This document shows, one piece after another, positions 10,839-23,463 of a DNA stretch of 64,000 nt. The notes under the pieces were generated by a model. That model ran no database searches. It was given only the letters and a program-made list of their open reading frames with translations, and was not told the origin of the DNA. Made by a program: the position numbers and the translations under genes. Positions within the stretch are counted from its first letter, which is position 1, and each line of letters starts with the position of its first letter. This DNA comes from Sipunculus nudus. Its lineage: Eukaryota; Annelida; Sipuncula; Golfingiida; Sipunculidae. The stretch spans positions 5,521,464 through 5,585,463 of the forward strand of contig CM049320.1 in the NCBI GenBank assembly GCA_026874595.1. Reading direction: 5' to 3'.

Positions 10839-12220
10839 GTATCCCCAGACAAAGTCGGGGATACTATGGTTTTATGTCGGTCCCATCCACACCGCCGCAT
10901 ATAAATCTTGTACCCACGATAACTCAAAAAATATTTCACTGATCTTATACAAACTATACATATGCATAGATATGGATGAGAGGACAACGCCTAATTAAAA
11001 TGGGGTCATGACCTTCAATAGGAGAGTGACCATGAGCTTGAATAGGTGCAATTTTGGGCAAAAACCCACATATTCTTAAATATATGAAGAAATCTTGAAT
11101 GGATTGATCTAAAATTCAAGTTCACCGAAGATCTTAAATAGCTTTATCACGTGCCGGAAACTGGTGGTGCCACCTATTGCCTTTTTCTTGTTTTAGCGGG
11201 TTTTAATACCCCCAATATTGCTACTTGACAGTACTGTGAGCATTATAACTCAAAAAGTAATGTACAGATATCTTTAATATTATGCATATACATAGATATG
11301 GGTTATGGGATGATGTATGTATAAATTGGGGTCATGACCTTTCCTGGGAGAATGGCCTTGTCCTTGAATATTTCCATATATGGTGAAAATCACACAAATT
11401 CTTTAATATCTCAAATAATGTTGCATGGATTAATCCAAAATTCAAGTTGTCCAAAAATATTGGATAGCTTTGTCATGTGCCAGAAACTGGTGGTGCCACC
11501 TATTGTCTTTTTCTTGTTTTAGCGGGTTTTAATACCTGTATCAGTGTTACTTGACAGTACTGTGAGCATTATAACTCAAAAACTAATGGTCAGATATCTT
11601 TAATATTATGCATATATATAGATATGGGATATGTGATGATGCATGTATAAATTGGGGTCATGACCTTTCCTGTGAGAATGGCCTTGACCTTGAATATTTC
11701 CATATATGGTGAAAATCACACAAATTCTTTAATATCTCAAATAATTTCGCATGGATTGATCCAAAATTCAAGTTGTCAAAAGATATTGGATAGCTTTGTC
11801 ATGTGCCAGAAACTGGTGGTGCCACCTATTGTCTTTTTCTTGTTTTAGCGGGATTTAATCCTCTATCAGTGCTACTTGACAGTACTGTGAGCATTATAAC
11901 TCAAAAAGTAATGGTCAGATTTCTCCTATATTATGCATATACCTAGATATGGGTTATTGGATGATGTATGTTTAAATTGGGGTCATGACCTTTCCTGTGA
12001 AAGTGGCCATGACCTTGAATATTTCCATATATCACACAAATTCTTTAATATTTCTAGTATTATTGCATGGATCGATCCAAAATTAAAGTTGACCAAAGAT
12101 CTCGATTATCTTTTTCTTGTTTAAGCAGGTTTTAATACCCCATCATTAGTACTTGACAGTACTGTGAGCAAGGCAGGTGTGAGGGGGAGAAGATGGGAGG
12201 GGTTAATTGTCTGGGGATAC
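10839..12220. mobile_element. Non-autonomous element with terminal inverted repeats and four ~326-bp tandem units
   Basis: A 12-base inverted repeat bounds the element: GTATCCCCAGAC at 10839-10850 and GTCTGGGGATAC at 12209-12220. The left end also folds on itself, since 10854-10864 repeats the complement around an AAA loop. Inside are four tandem units: the same ATG-containing word lies at 11008, 11334, 11660 and 11985, a period of 325-326. The first three units contain GGTGGTGCCACC (11163, 11489, 11815). No transposase is present. The element lies directly at the end of the exon 4 reading frame. Class is unresolved; a Helitron-like or TIR element carrying satellite units are both possible. 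Confidence 0.65.
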
Positions 12221-12810
12221 TATGGCACCTGCGGTTCCAAGAAATGTCTAGTTAAAAAAAGTTTTATTGGCATTATTGTTGTTTTTTCTATGTAAACTTG
12301 AAGACCTAATATTTGTTGAAAATTTTTAAATAGATCCAAGACTTCTTTGATTGTCATTGGTCCTCCTGTTGGAGTGGAAACTCTGTCACTTGCCTACTGA
12401 ATAATTTAATGTTCCTTCTGATGATTTTAAAAATATCTTATGGCAAAGCCTGTTCTTCTGCTTGTAAGTGGAAGTTTTTACTTCACAGTATGTAATCTCT
12501 TGTTTTTTTAAATAAAAAATTACATCTCCAAATTTGTAATGTGTGTTATGTTTCAGCTGGGATATCTTGCACTACTTTGTGAATATGCCATTGTGGATAT
12601 GCCAGCTGCTTTTGCTTATTCAAATCAGTTTTTTTTTTGTTTTCAAATGTACACCAGGATTTTTTTGCAAAACTAATCTCCAAGGTGACTCCGTATTTAT
12701 GAACTTACCTTGCAAATTAAACTGGAGGTTTATAGTGGAGAACAATCTATAGCACAAATGTTTCATTTGACAGCTGAGCTAATGCTGTCATCAATTATTT
12801 ACATTTTCAG

Positions 12811-13037
12811 TTCATGCAATACTGCAAGGCATATTGGCTTCAGCTAGGTTAGGAGTTGGTGATGATCCTGCAGAAGTTACAACTGTGGATCATTATGTAC
12901 TCAGTTTAGGAGATTGCACTTTTGACCTCTCTGAAACTGCTGGTCCTTTTTCTTCAAATTTTACATGCCATCCACTGACAGCAGTGCAAACTGTCAGCAC
13001 TGTAATCCTGATCATGATGCAGCTCTTGAGTTTGTGA
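12811..13037 (+). CDS. Candidate further exon of the PWWP-like gene, unrecognised
   Basis: An acceptor ATTTTCAG ends at 12810, followed by an open frame of about 74 codons to a stop at 13035-13037, including the segment GVGDDPAEVTTVDHYVLSLG. Near 12960 another frame becomes more protein-like (ANCQHCNPDHDAALEFV, with a CxxC pair), and one extra T in the run at 12959-12962 would connect the two. No domain is recognised and the link to exon 4 is unproven because exon 4 has no defined end. Confidence 0.28.
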
Positions 13038-13379
13038 ATCATTTATGATAAGACGGAGATAGATTTTAGACTTCTCCAGGCCAACATGGCGATCAACTGA
13101 TCTTGCAACCTCTCCACGGCCCCCCCCCCCTCGTTTCCACTTAAATAGCCAGATAGTACCAGTGCTCTTCCCCCTTTCAAACCCAATGTATATTGAATGT
13201 TCCCTTCTCGTAAAACACAAATCCCCCTGCATTTAATGAACAAATCACCCCACTGTTAATGGATTTTGCACCCCACACATTAATAGCTGAAGCACCCCAC
13301 ATTTTTGGACATTAAGGTGGTGCCCACAAAACAAATGTGTACTCCCGTGCACCCCATAAGTGATGAACCCCACAAATAC

Positions 13380-14390
13380 ACCTACGGGAGTATGTCCGTC
13401 CGTCCGTCCGGCGTCCGTTAACCTTTACCTTGTGAGCGGGATATCTTGAAAAGGATTCACCGTCAGAATTTTATTTCCTCTATAAAGATGTATATCAACA
13501 AAATCTCGGTCAAGTTCAAAGATGGGTGACCTTGACCTATTTTTCTACATTTTAGAGCTGATTATAGAAAAACACTTAGATGCTTATTACTCAGGAACCA
13601 TTTGATGGATTTTCACAAAACTTACTATGATTATTGGGACTGATAATCTGTACCTGCTACACAAGTTTGGTGGCGCCACCTACAATATTTGATTTTTAAT
13701 GAATTTTTATCTGATTTTTCAACTTTGGGCTTGTGAGCAGGATATCTCTAAAAGGATTCACCATAGGAATTTTATTTTTTTGGTGAAAATGTATATTGAC
13801 AAAATCTCGGTCAAGTTCGAAGATGGGTGACCTTGACCTATTTTTCTACGTTTTAGAGCTGATTATAGAAAAACATTTAGAAGCTTATTTCTCAGGAACC
13901 ATTGGCTGGATTTTCACAATACTTACTATGATCATAGGGAGTGATGGTCTGTAACTGCTGCACAAGTTTGGGGGCGACACCTGCAATATCTGATTTTTAA
14001 TGAATTTTTCTTGGATTTTTCAACTTTGGCCTTGTGAGCGGGATATCTCTAAAAGGATTCACAATAGGACTTTTATTTCTTTGGTGAAGATGCATATCGA
14101 CAAAATCTCGGTCAAGTTCGAAGATGGGTGACCTTGACCTACTTTTCAAGGTCACAGAGCTGATAATAGAATAAAACTTAGAAGCTTATTTTTCAGGAAG
14201 CATTTGATGGATTGTTATGAATCATGGTACATACCTCTCCATTTTAAATTTATAACTGAGACATGTACAGAAATACATCCATGTGAGAACAGATATTTAG
14301 TACTTGATACTGTTACCACCTCTAAACACTGTTCTTTTGGCTGAGGGCTTTTGTCAGCTTCTGCTGATATTCTAGTTTATATTGTACACG
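13380..14390. repeat. Tandem array with ~301-bp units headed by (GTCC)n
   Basis: Begins with GTCCGTCCGTCCGTCC near 13387. Units starting CTTGTGAGC.GGATATCT recur near 13428, 13730 and 14032, a period of about 301. Each holds the words AAATCTCGGTCAAGTTC and GGGTGACCTTGACCTA. The first unit has a perfect GGTGGCGCCACC (13669-13680); the second has a degraded copy (13969-13980). The right end has GGCTGAGGGCT, the reverse of the hairpin arm at 2745. No coding capacity. Confidence 0.7.
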
Positions 14391-14618
14391 GACGAGACTG
14401 AAATAATAGGAAAGAATTTATAACGCCTAGGTGGAGAATATAGTCTGCCAAGAATCATTCTATAGAACTTCTATACATTTATGTAATCTCTTCAGTATTC
14501 CAAAATCATATTCTTATTTCTCTTTGCTGGAAAATCAATGTTAATTATCTATATTTACGTTCAAACAGACTAGACAGCTATTGTATAACTAGAATACGGG
14601 TAGTCAACAAGCGACTAC

Positions 14619-15482
14619 GTGTATCCGCCCAAACCAGAGTGGGACGGGTGAAGTAAGCTTGGATTTAGTGGCAAGGGGAAATAGAGAGAGGTGTGTTGCA
14701 TATAAGCACGGATGTCTGCAGCCGAAATGTGTATGTAGGTGGCGCCACCTGCCACAAAATCCAGAAAGTTATGCAAGTTGTATACAATTGCAACATTTAG
14801 GCAGATAAGTCGAACCACTGCCAAGATATGAGTGATTTTCTCCCACGGCAGACAAACTTACGGACGCTGTGCAAAAATGGTTGCAGATGGCACCACCTGT
14901 TTTTCGTATGATAAAGAGCCATGTGAGATCTATACACATGCAAATTTTCAGGAGATACGTGAAACCAGTCCTGAGATAAAAGCCTTGATGTCTGCAACCT
15001 GATCGTGAATGTAGGTGGCGCCACCTGCCATAAAATAAAAAAAAAACTATCCAGGATGAAAACACATGCAACATTTCAGGTAGATAAGTCCATTCACAGC
15101 AGAGATAGGAGTGATTTTATCCCAAGGCAGATGAACAGATGGACGCTGTGCAAAAATGGTTGCACGTGGCGCCACCATTTTTATGTATGTAATAAAGCTA
15201 TCCAAGGGCTACATTTGTGCAATTTCTTTCCTGATTGGTCAAATGAGTCCGAAGATAAGTGGGTTTATGTGTGGAAACAGACGCACAAATGGACGCTGGG
15301 CAGAAAGGAAAGATCAGAGGTCAACCAAAAATGAAGGCGCAGCAATTCACATGTGACCCGATCATAATTCCGAATTTTAAAAAATTATGCCCAGTGGTTA
15401 CGGAATTATCCGGAAACCTATGCGGCAGCGGCGGCGTGCAACTGAAAACATAGTATCCGCAAAACTCTGTTTTGGCGGATAC
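14619..15482. mobile_element. Short element with imperfect terminal inverted repeats and ~277-bp tandem units
   Basis: Ends are GTGTATCCGCCCAAACCAGAG at the left and its near-complement CTCTGTTTTGGCGGATACAA at the right (15463-15482). The right end also makes a hairpin with the GTATCCGCAAAAC just before it. Internal units repeat at about 277 bases: the perfect palindrome GGTGGCGCCACC lies at 14738-14749 and 15014-15025, with partial copies near 14886 and 15166 halfway through each unit. Ends of the form GTATCC resemble those of the 10839-12220 element. No transposase is visible. Confidence 0.6.
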
Positions 15483-16106
15483 AATAACAATAAATATGTT
15501 CGTGCCTTGAGTGCTCAGATATGCACTTTTAACGAAGGGACCCCGTCTGACAGACTGTTTAACTAATCCCCATGAAGAGAAAAGACTTGCCTCTGGCCAA
15601 TACACTAGCATGACTATGTTGTCGGCGTCCCCTTCTTACGAGTGCTAAATTCCTCTCTGCCCATATATTATTTGTGACAAAAGCACTATATTGTACTTAG
15701 ATAAACATGATCATTCAGGAGAATGCTTAAGATTCTTATATAAGTATGGTATAATAATATTTTTACTGCCGATGGTGAGTTCACATGGACATGCGATATT
15801 GTCGCAAGGACCGGACCAATCTTTAAGAAGATTCTGATTCCGTCAGTAATATGGGGGGGGGGGGGGGGGGGGGGCTTATCGTAATAATAACTGTTTTAAA
15901 TAGGTAAATAAGAAAGACGATAAATAAAAAGACAAAAAAATATAAACTTCCTTAAAGCACAAGGAAATTATCTGTCAGGACTCTTGAGTGTTGACCAATC
16001 GCCAAGACTGTACCACACATTATATGCATTATATTTACATTATATATTTGTGTGCATACCAGTCGTGACTTTGATCTGTATAGCTACAAGAAAGGACGCC
16101 TTCAGA
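15483..16106. other. Intergenic and upstream region of lectin gene 1
   Basis: Holds a poly-G run (15853-15874) and AT-rich sequence with several TATA-like words between 16019 and 16050, suitably placed for a promoter of the gene starting at 16107, but none stands out. Confidence 0.3.
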
Positions 16107-17015
16107 ATGAAGCTGGGCACGGCCCTCTTACTGATCGCCCTGGCTGTTGGAATTTGTTTGTCTTCAGGTAAATGTAATCCACACACTGTAGAACAGGTTT
16201 TGACCTCGTGAAATTAAATTGTAACCATTTAATTGAAGTTTTGATTCGTGGAACTCGCTTTTAACCGTTTAATGAGGTGTAAGCATCGAACATGGACTTA
16301 AACACTCTAAAAGACTTAAAGGTGGTCACCATTGTCACTTGCATTTATAATTATACAGAATTCTTACCCAATCGTTCGGGGCTTAGCACTGTAACGAGCT
16401 TCAGTTATTTAAATTTTAAATTTTTATTTTTTTTTATTTATAATTTTTTTTACGGTCCGTTCAATCAGTGGGTCCTTACTGATATATATATATATATATA
16501 TATAAAATTTGATCATTCAGTTCGGTACGTGCTCTGGAAAGGGACCGACGGCCGAATATAAGGTAAACACAGGGTTTGAAGTCTTCACTTTGAGAGGTTC
16601 ATAAAATGATTGTATTTGTTAACCTGGTCCTAGGCTGAAAGTCCTTAACATGCCCTTTGTGTTATTTTCAGAATTTAAATATTCCTTGCTCTTTATGTTT
16701 AATATTTATACTTTTCTAGACGCTGGTGACAAAAACAGACAGGCAATGGTTTGTGAACCCTCCAGGATTGTCCTGCAATGTGAAAACAACAGAAAGATTT
16801 CGGTTCTTAGTGGCTTCTACGGTCGCACGAGTCGCCTTGTGTGTGGTGATATGGGTTTATCCGCCATCAATTGTCGCAGTAGCATGGCAACATCAGCCTT
16901 TCGTCAACGGTGTCAAGGAAGAAATTACTGTTCCATGTCTGCTTCAAACTCTGTTTTTGGCGACCCGTGTCACGGTATTCAGAAATATATGGTTCTTGAA
17001 TATCAATGTCTGTGA
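16107..17015 (+). CDS. Secreted SUEL-type (rhamnose-binding) lectin 1, two exons
   Basis: Exon 1 (16107-16167, donor GTAAAT) encodes a signal peptide, MKLGTALLLIALAVGICLSS, and one base of the next codon. Exon 2 (16720-17015, acceptor TTTCTAG) joins in phase 1 and encodes one complete galactose-binding/SUEL domain. The joined protein has 118 residues. Visible hallmarks are eight cysteines, the YGR motif in GFYGRTSRLVC, and the FGDPCHG motif followed by KYMVLEYQC, the family's sugar-contact loops. SUEL domains bind rhamnose or galactose; in molluscs and fish such proteins act in pathogen recognition and egg coats. AATAAA lies at 17134-17139. The 552-base intron is unremarkable. A single-domain form is shorter than the usual two- or three-domain fish lectins. 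Confidence 0.88.
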
Positions 17016-17133
17016 TCCAGGCATCCATATACCGGTTAACTGCCCATTGGCACATTGAAAGGTTTATTAATCCAGTGTAAACTATTAATGAATACCATTC
17101 TTTCAGCAACCTGTTTGATTACCATGTTCAGAC

Positions 17134-17139
17134 AATAAA
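17134..17139 (+). terminator. Polyadenylation signal of lectin gene 1
   Basis: AATAAA 118 bases after the stop codon on the coding strand, the first such hexamer downstream. Confidence 0.5.
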
Positions 17140-18951
17140 TACAGAACATGTTTTCCTGAATATGGCCTATAATATATAAAAAACCACATTGTAAGGGCTT
17201 ATAGATAAATTGTAACAACATCTCTTAAAAAGACGTGGTAATTGACTTGGTTTGTTTGATTATATCTTTTTTACACGATGTTAGTTAGGTGGGTTTAAGC
17301 TTCCTCAGAATACATTATCTCGTCATTGATAGGTTAGTGTGATTTATATGTACATGTTTCCTTGTTGTCCTTAAATAAGTGGTTTTTACAGTTTATGTCA
17401 GCCTCATAGATTTAAAGTTTCCTCGTAACCGCAGTGATATATTAAACAGTAAAGACAGTGCTAAGTGTCTCTTGGCGGGGTGTATTACTTTCTCTGAAGG
17501 AATGCATAAATGACTGCACAGAAAATGAGCTCATTACATTGTGGATCTGATTTTAATTAATTTCACCTATTCCGCGATTATAAACAAGAAAATGTAAGTA
17601 AAACTCTTCTGAATCAAAGTTTACAACGATATAAAGCTTAAAGACTGCTCATTATTTTTAAAGATATATATCTACATAACCAAAAAGAATACCCTATGCA
17701 TATCATATCCGAGTGACTTGGGAGAGATATACAGAAACGTCATCAGTGTTGACGTAGTGCTATTAATTTGGGGTGCGGTTCGTATCAAGACGTGAATTCA
17801 GTCGTGTTCATCACGTTCACAATCAGCTATATTTATCTTAAGTGAACTTCGCAACTTGATTTTATGAATCAATGATTTTGTTATTGCTCATTATGATGTT
17901 AAATGTAATTTCCTTTAGGTCAGTAATGGAATGCACAGAATCTTTATGCTAGGGATTATATTCCATGTTAATCGTACTAACTGAATGTTATATGAAAACG
18001 CAGGAAATTTACCTATTGGGAATACTAACCGCAAAGTATGAAAGAAAAGATACGGATATAGAGACCTATGAAAAGCCGGAAAAAAATCGCTTTCACCCTT
18101 TGATAGTTCGAGGAAAATTTCATCGTGAAATCACGCTGCTGGGATTTTATGAGATTGTATAAATCCTTCTCTTTACACATTTTCAGGTTCTGTGTAGATT
18201 CCACAATCTGCTCCTACTTTTGCAGGTGTACTCACATGCTGTTTTCTTATGACAAAAACTGAAGTCGTAGGAAATGTAAGGAAACCACTGGCATTAGGAA
18301 GGGCGGATAAGAGGTGTTCTAAAGTCTATATATATATATGGATGCCCCGCGACATTGACAAAATACGCCTGGGCAACCCTTAATTATCGACATCAATTAT
18401 GTTTTAAAGGGTCTAAGATTTGCATCAACACAGACATTTTAAATATGATCCGTGTTTCGTTGATTAATTTAGTTAATTATGTTTTAGTGTAATAAAGTTT
18501 CGAGTAGGAAGTGCACGAGTTGTGCCCAAATTTGTACCGTTAGTCACAAAACATTGCAAATTACCCCTCCTAACGCTTTTTACCACTGCCCGCAAATTAT
18601 GCACTGTGAATGCTTTTACAAGTTCCACAGTCTCTATATGTGTACTATTTAAGAAAATCTGCATTACCAAACCTTTGTTCCTCGGTCAGCTGGTTCCCCT
18701 GTTTGCTCCCACTGGACAATGGCAAATGTAATATTATACCGTTCTCTTCACTCCAAATATATATTAATTTATATATTCGGTATACGTGTAACTCTCTTGC
18801 CAATATTTGCCACGCGTAATTTGCCACGTAGCTACTGTAAATCGGTCATGGTATTGGTCACATGCCAGGGCTGTGACACATCCATCATAAATACCTGTGT
18901 ACACAAGATAAGTCATTGTTTTGGGACCATTCAAGACAAGAAGCCGTCAAC
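17140..18951. other. Intergenic region between lectin genes 1 and 2
   Basis: AT-rich, with short open frames that have no protein-like features. A small TA run lies near 18333. The last 250 bases, with TATA-like words near 18765-18780, presumably include the promoter of lectin 2. Confidence 0.35.
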
Positions 18952-19012
18952 ATGAAGCTGTGCACAGTCCTCTTACTAACAGTCCTGGCTGCTGGAATCT
19001 GCTGGTCCAGAG
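18952..19012 (+). CDS. Secreted SUEL-type lectin 2, exon 1 (signal peptide)
   Basis: Encodes MKLCTVLLLTVLAAGICWSR plus one base, 61 bases long and ending at GAG/GTAAAT, the same length, phase and donor word as exon 1 of lectin 1. Residues and the preceding leader (a GACAAGAAG-like word) are clearly paralogous. The nearest downstream exon in the right phase and on the same strand is the SUEL exon at 27063, giving an 8050-base intron. No SUEL exon is seen closer. An alternative is that this exon's own SUEL exon was lost and the pairing with 27063 is fortuitous. Confidence 0.7.
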
Positions 19013-19985
19013 GTAAATATATTAAATATATACACTACGGATAATTAGATAAAACAATTTTCTTGTAGGATTTATCTTTGTTGTAGGATAAAACCAATGT
19101 TGGATGAAAACCATACTTTTAAAGCTTAATACCATTTCCGTCAGTTCTATGGGTAACACACAAAGACCTTGTAAACTTAATAAATAGTAGATCTAAACCA
19201 CATTTGAGCAGTATTTTTGCTAATATTATGTTATATTTGCATTTTTATATTTCATTTTCTATGGAATACAAAATGCTTGTAATAATAAAAACTCTATTAT
19301 ACCGAATTTTTGTATCAATAGTATGTATCGTGGTTGCTCAAAATGGAATTAATATCAACCAGCTAGTCGATTAACGATTCGAGGAAGAAAATGCATGTAC
19401 TAATCTGTGTGTTGAATGCAAACGACTTAAAATTGCTTAATTAGTCGTAATCATGAAGCGATCGAGTTTCCATATGTTCCTAATATAAGTGTCACAAGAT
19501 TTCCTTGCTGAACTTGTAATCACCAATAGGAGCAAGCAATACTAAATACCTGATTACTCTTGTGTTTATTGGAGGCGGTGACTGGCTCAACATAAAATAA
19601 AATCATGCAAATAGCCTGCATGGTCAGTCCTGCCGAATTAAATGCTAACTCAAACTAGCGACACACACCAGGCGAATGGCATTTTGTGGACTAGTAGGGT
19701 ACCTTAACAAAGAAATGCCTTATTAGGTGATATCTCTAAGTAATAAACATTAGGAAGTGCCTCTTGTTACTGACGAGGTTCATCTAGTAGTTTCTGACAC
19801 GAATCTTTTTGCTTTCAATAATACAGGTCAGGGTCGGTCAGCCGACTTGAAGACCGCAGACGATCCATGAAGCTCTCGTGCGCATGGACGGGGATGGTTT
19901 ATTGCATAAATGTTAAATTCTGAAACTCTGAATCAAACTTTAGGAAAATAACCTTTAGTAAATAGACAATATTAATTAAATCTGC

Positions 19986-19986
<1 letters not shown>

Positions 19987-20043
<57 letters not shown>
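19987..20043. repeat. (TA)n microsatellite
   Basis: Uninterrupted TA dinucleotides abutting the 3' end of the LINE fragment on the minus strand, as is usual for LINE tails in TA-rich sites. It creates a poly-(Tyr-Ile) open frame that is not a gene. Confidence 0.9.
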
Positions 20044-20045
<2 letters not shown>

Positions 20046-20365
20046 TACAAGAGTTGGAGGTTTTCTAAGTGTAATGGGAAGTGAATTCCAAACTTCTGGG
20101 GCTATGAAACGGAAGGAACGTTCACCTATTTTCATATAACACTTAGGAACTTTAAGAAGATTTCCGCCAGCCGTGCGCAGCGTACGCAAAGGCCGATAGT
20201 CAAATATGATGGAAGTGAGTCATCAAAACGGCGTTTAACAAAAACAGCAATTTTGTATTGTATGCGGTATTTGACGGGAAGCCAATGGAGCTGTTTGAGC
20301 AGCGGGGTGACGTGGTCGGTCTTACGCTTCTTAAGAATGAGACGCGTAGCAATATTCTGGACCAT
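20043..20365 (-). pseudogene. C-terminal remnant of a CR1/L2-type LINE reverse transcriptase
   Basis: On the minus strand the sequence starts with VQNIATRLILKKRKTDHVTP and LLKQLHWLPVKYRIQYKIAV and, after a frameshift, continues with RSFRFIAPEVWNSLPITLR. These are the well-known closing segments of CR1/L2/Jockey-like reverse transcriptases (the HWLPV and WNSLP signatures). Only the last 100 or so residues remain and they are in two frames, so it is a dead 5'-truncated insertion within the lectin 2 intron. Confidence 0.8.
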
Positions 20366-21126
20366 CTGTAGCCGCCATATATGTATATATTATGTAAGAC
20401 ATCAGGCCACCCCTATTGTAAAGTAGGCTGGCCTACAGCAGTGTGCCAAAAATGCCACTTTTCCTCTTGTGCTTTAATGATCCAGACGTGTGCCCAGTGT
20501 TAAGGGGCTAAATGTTAATCGACATAAGGTGAAGTTCTGTAGCCGACGTGATTGTTCTGGCTTCCCTGTTTATCACGTTTAACTAATAGACTGGCAGTAT
20601 ATGTTTCGGACAGAACATTCTTGTATTTGGTGATTTTAAACTTTAATTCCTGTGTTATTTTCTATTATCTGTGGGAAAAATCCTACAATTAACCCCAAGC
20701 CCGGTGTATACTTGGCTCTAACTGTTCAATTTAGTTGAGAAATTCCTTATTTATGAATAATTTATTTAAACTAAGTTTATATCAGCACTTCTAACCCGTG
20801 CTTATCTTAAACCCTATCATTTTTGTCAGTTCGGCTACCGTTTAGTAGAGTAATTAAACAAAGTTGGATGAAGCTTAACTTATTCTCTTAGTATTTGGAG
20901 TACAAAGAAGGGCTGCGCGGTTAGTGCTGGCGCGGTAATCTAGGTCAATGACATAGAGCCCTTTGTCCAACCAGCAGGCCTACCTTCACGTGTTTTCAGC
21001 CAACTTCAAGATCATAGATCAAATCGTAGGTGGCTGATTACTATTCCGAATGGTGGCATTTTGACACGGGTGGCCTTAGGCAACCAGCCCGCTGTGCACC
21101 CTTCCCGATCTGTTTCCGTCCGCCAA

Positions 21127-21245
21127 TAGGCCACCAGGATACACAGCATTATACATGTGGTGTTCTCAGGCCACCGGGGTATACAACATTATACCTCTGG
21201 TGTCCTTAGGCCACAAAGATACACAACATCATACTCAGTGAACAT
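21127..21245. repeat. Short tandem repeat of ~50 bases
   Basis: The word AGGCCAC..G.ATACA.CAT.ATAC recurs three times, with a fourth weaker copy upstream. No other feature. Confidence 0.5.
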
Positions 21246-22401
21246 ACCAGACATAAGGTCAGTATTATGTAATATCTTGAAGTTATGGACCCGAAAAAAA
21301 TGCCTTTTGTAAAAAAATCAGGAGAGATATTTACTCACTTAACATGAGAATTGTTGAAGCTAGAGATTTTTTTTTTTCAGGGATGTAAATTTCTTTAATC
21401 AAGATTCAATTGTATACACAAAATTAGATCTGAATTCTGCAGTTTTTTAAGTTAAAAGAATAAATATAAAATCAGTATCTTAAATTTTGCACATCTTTGA
21501 ACACGGCATGTTTTGTTTTTCCTGAAGGTGGTGTGGATTTAATTTTCACAACATGTACACACAAGGAATTGATTTATTAAAATCTGAAATTTGAAAATAA
21601 AGTTCCAAAATAAGGCTAGTTATTGAATGTTTTGGAGACTCTTATTGTATTCAATTGCATTGTCACGCAGCCAACTTTGGTTACTGAGGTCATTTAGTAC
21701 AGCTCTCTCTTTTTACCTGATTTGTGATAGGTCACTGGGGAGCAGGGCTCACAGGTGTATAGTAATTCTCATATCATCCACCCAGTGTAATGCAAAAATT
21801 GTTATTGTTTGAAATGTATTTCCATAATGGTAAAGATGTTCATAATCAAGGAGAGATCAATGATGCCATGCTGTGGTAATGTAACATTTTTAAAGAAATT
21901 AATTTCATTTTAATTAATTTTAACAAATTCAAATATAATTCAGCCTATCATGAAGCATAATTTGATAATATATGAGCGCAATTATTAATAATAAAGGTGC
22001 AATTTAAAACTGTAAATTCTGAATCAAATTATATTTTCAGACATTTGTTTCGCAAATTTATAAAAAATGTATATATTTGTGGTAAAATATGCATACATGT
22101 GTCTGCATAACGTGTTGTTATGTGACAAAATTAGCGATAAATGGTGATGCATTTTAAAACTGTGAATCAACTTATATAATCAGATATATATGTTATAATG
22201 CAAATATATAATATGTATAAACTTGAAAAAAATGATGTAATGAAAAGAATGAGGATCTTATGCAAATTTGATCATTTTTTTTCCTGTTTCAGCAAAATAT
22301 GAAATACAGTGATCGACTTTGCTTGTCTACCGCTCTGATTTCTTAATATTAAATAATTATGAATATTTATTAATTCCAGCCTGTAAGCACTGTTCCCTTA
22401 A

Positions 22402-22855
22402 AGGTACCTATTCACCTACCTTTTGAAAAAGAATTTATGTGATTTCTGGCATCCTTTGTGTATATATTAAAAGGGTAATTTTGTTTGGGAAAAGTTTTTA
22501 TAAGGCCTTCTTGAAAGAAGTATGAACTTTTGGATCAACAACATGTTTGTAACACAGCAATGTTGACAAACAGGAAAAACGTAACCTAAGGTGTTAGGTT
22601 GCGTATATTTGGAGTTAGAAAGGTCACTTGTTACAAAATGCCATTTGCAAAGCTCTGGCTTATCTGATGTGCTGCCAGATGACCTCCTTGAATTTGTTTT
22701 GATTATTTTGGTGAGCCCAAACATATAATGAACATGTTGATATTAACAAGACAAATAGCCAATGTGGTGATATCGATGTTTTCTGGCCTGTTTTTGTAAA
22801 AGCTACAAGGAATTAATTTTAGTTTATATAGGCCAGAAAAGGTGATTGGGCCCCT
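22402..22855. mobile_element. piggyBac-like MITE with TTAA target site
   Basis: The element is flanked on both sides by TTAA (22398-22401 and 22856-22859). Its ends form inverted repeats, AGGTACCTATTCACCT at the left and AGGGGCCCAATCACCT read inward from the right, matching at 12 of 16 positions. At 454 bases with no transposase it fits a non-autonomous piggyBac-type insertion. The TTAA duplication is the main argument. Confidence 0.6.
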
Positions 22856-23460
22856 TTAATGTCATATCCTGCGTGTATATGCAGAGGTGTTGTAACTCTC
22901 ACCATTAAACCCCCTACACCCACCCTTGCCTGTGAGCCCTTGCACCTTATTACCTTGCACCATTGGATATAAACTATTTAGATTATATTCTTGCCTCAGC
23001 AGAGTGGGACATACAGTGATCAGCTCTTTCTGTCTGTCCATCTCTTTTTTTTATCATTATATGATAATAAGACAAAATAATAAAAGGTTCATGGTTCTCA
23101 GGAACAGACCTCTTTAATTTTAACCCCCGCATCGCAAATTTTTATTTTGATTTTCAATAGAAACTAACCAATTTTGAGTTCCAGCCGTTTTCTTACATTT
23201 CTTGTAAGATGATAAAATCATACAATTTTGATAAAATTTCCTTTATTATGTAGCGCTTTTACTTGTTTATCAAAATAAATCTGTTATTATTATGCTTTTA
23301 CCTTATCGTTTGACATTTTTATCCTAACATACAAAAAAAAAAAAAAAAAAAAAACGCCCGCCCACATTGATTTTTGGAAAAAAAGTGCCTGAGAACTTAA
23401 ACTTATTTTTGTTTTGGCCTTATGAACCAACTTTTTTCCTATAAGCACTTTTGAATGCTC

Positions 23461-23463
<3 letters not shown>

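Noticed and set aside
19899-20189. Poly-(Tyr-Ile) protein
   Set aside because: TA microsatellite translated in one frame, fused to the end of a LINE fragment.
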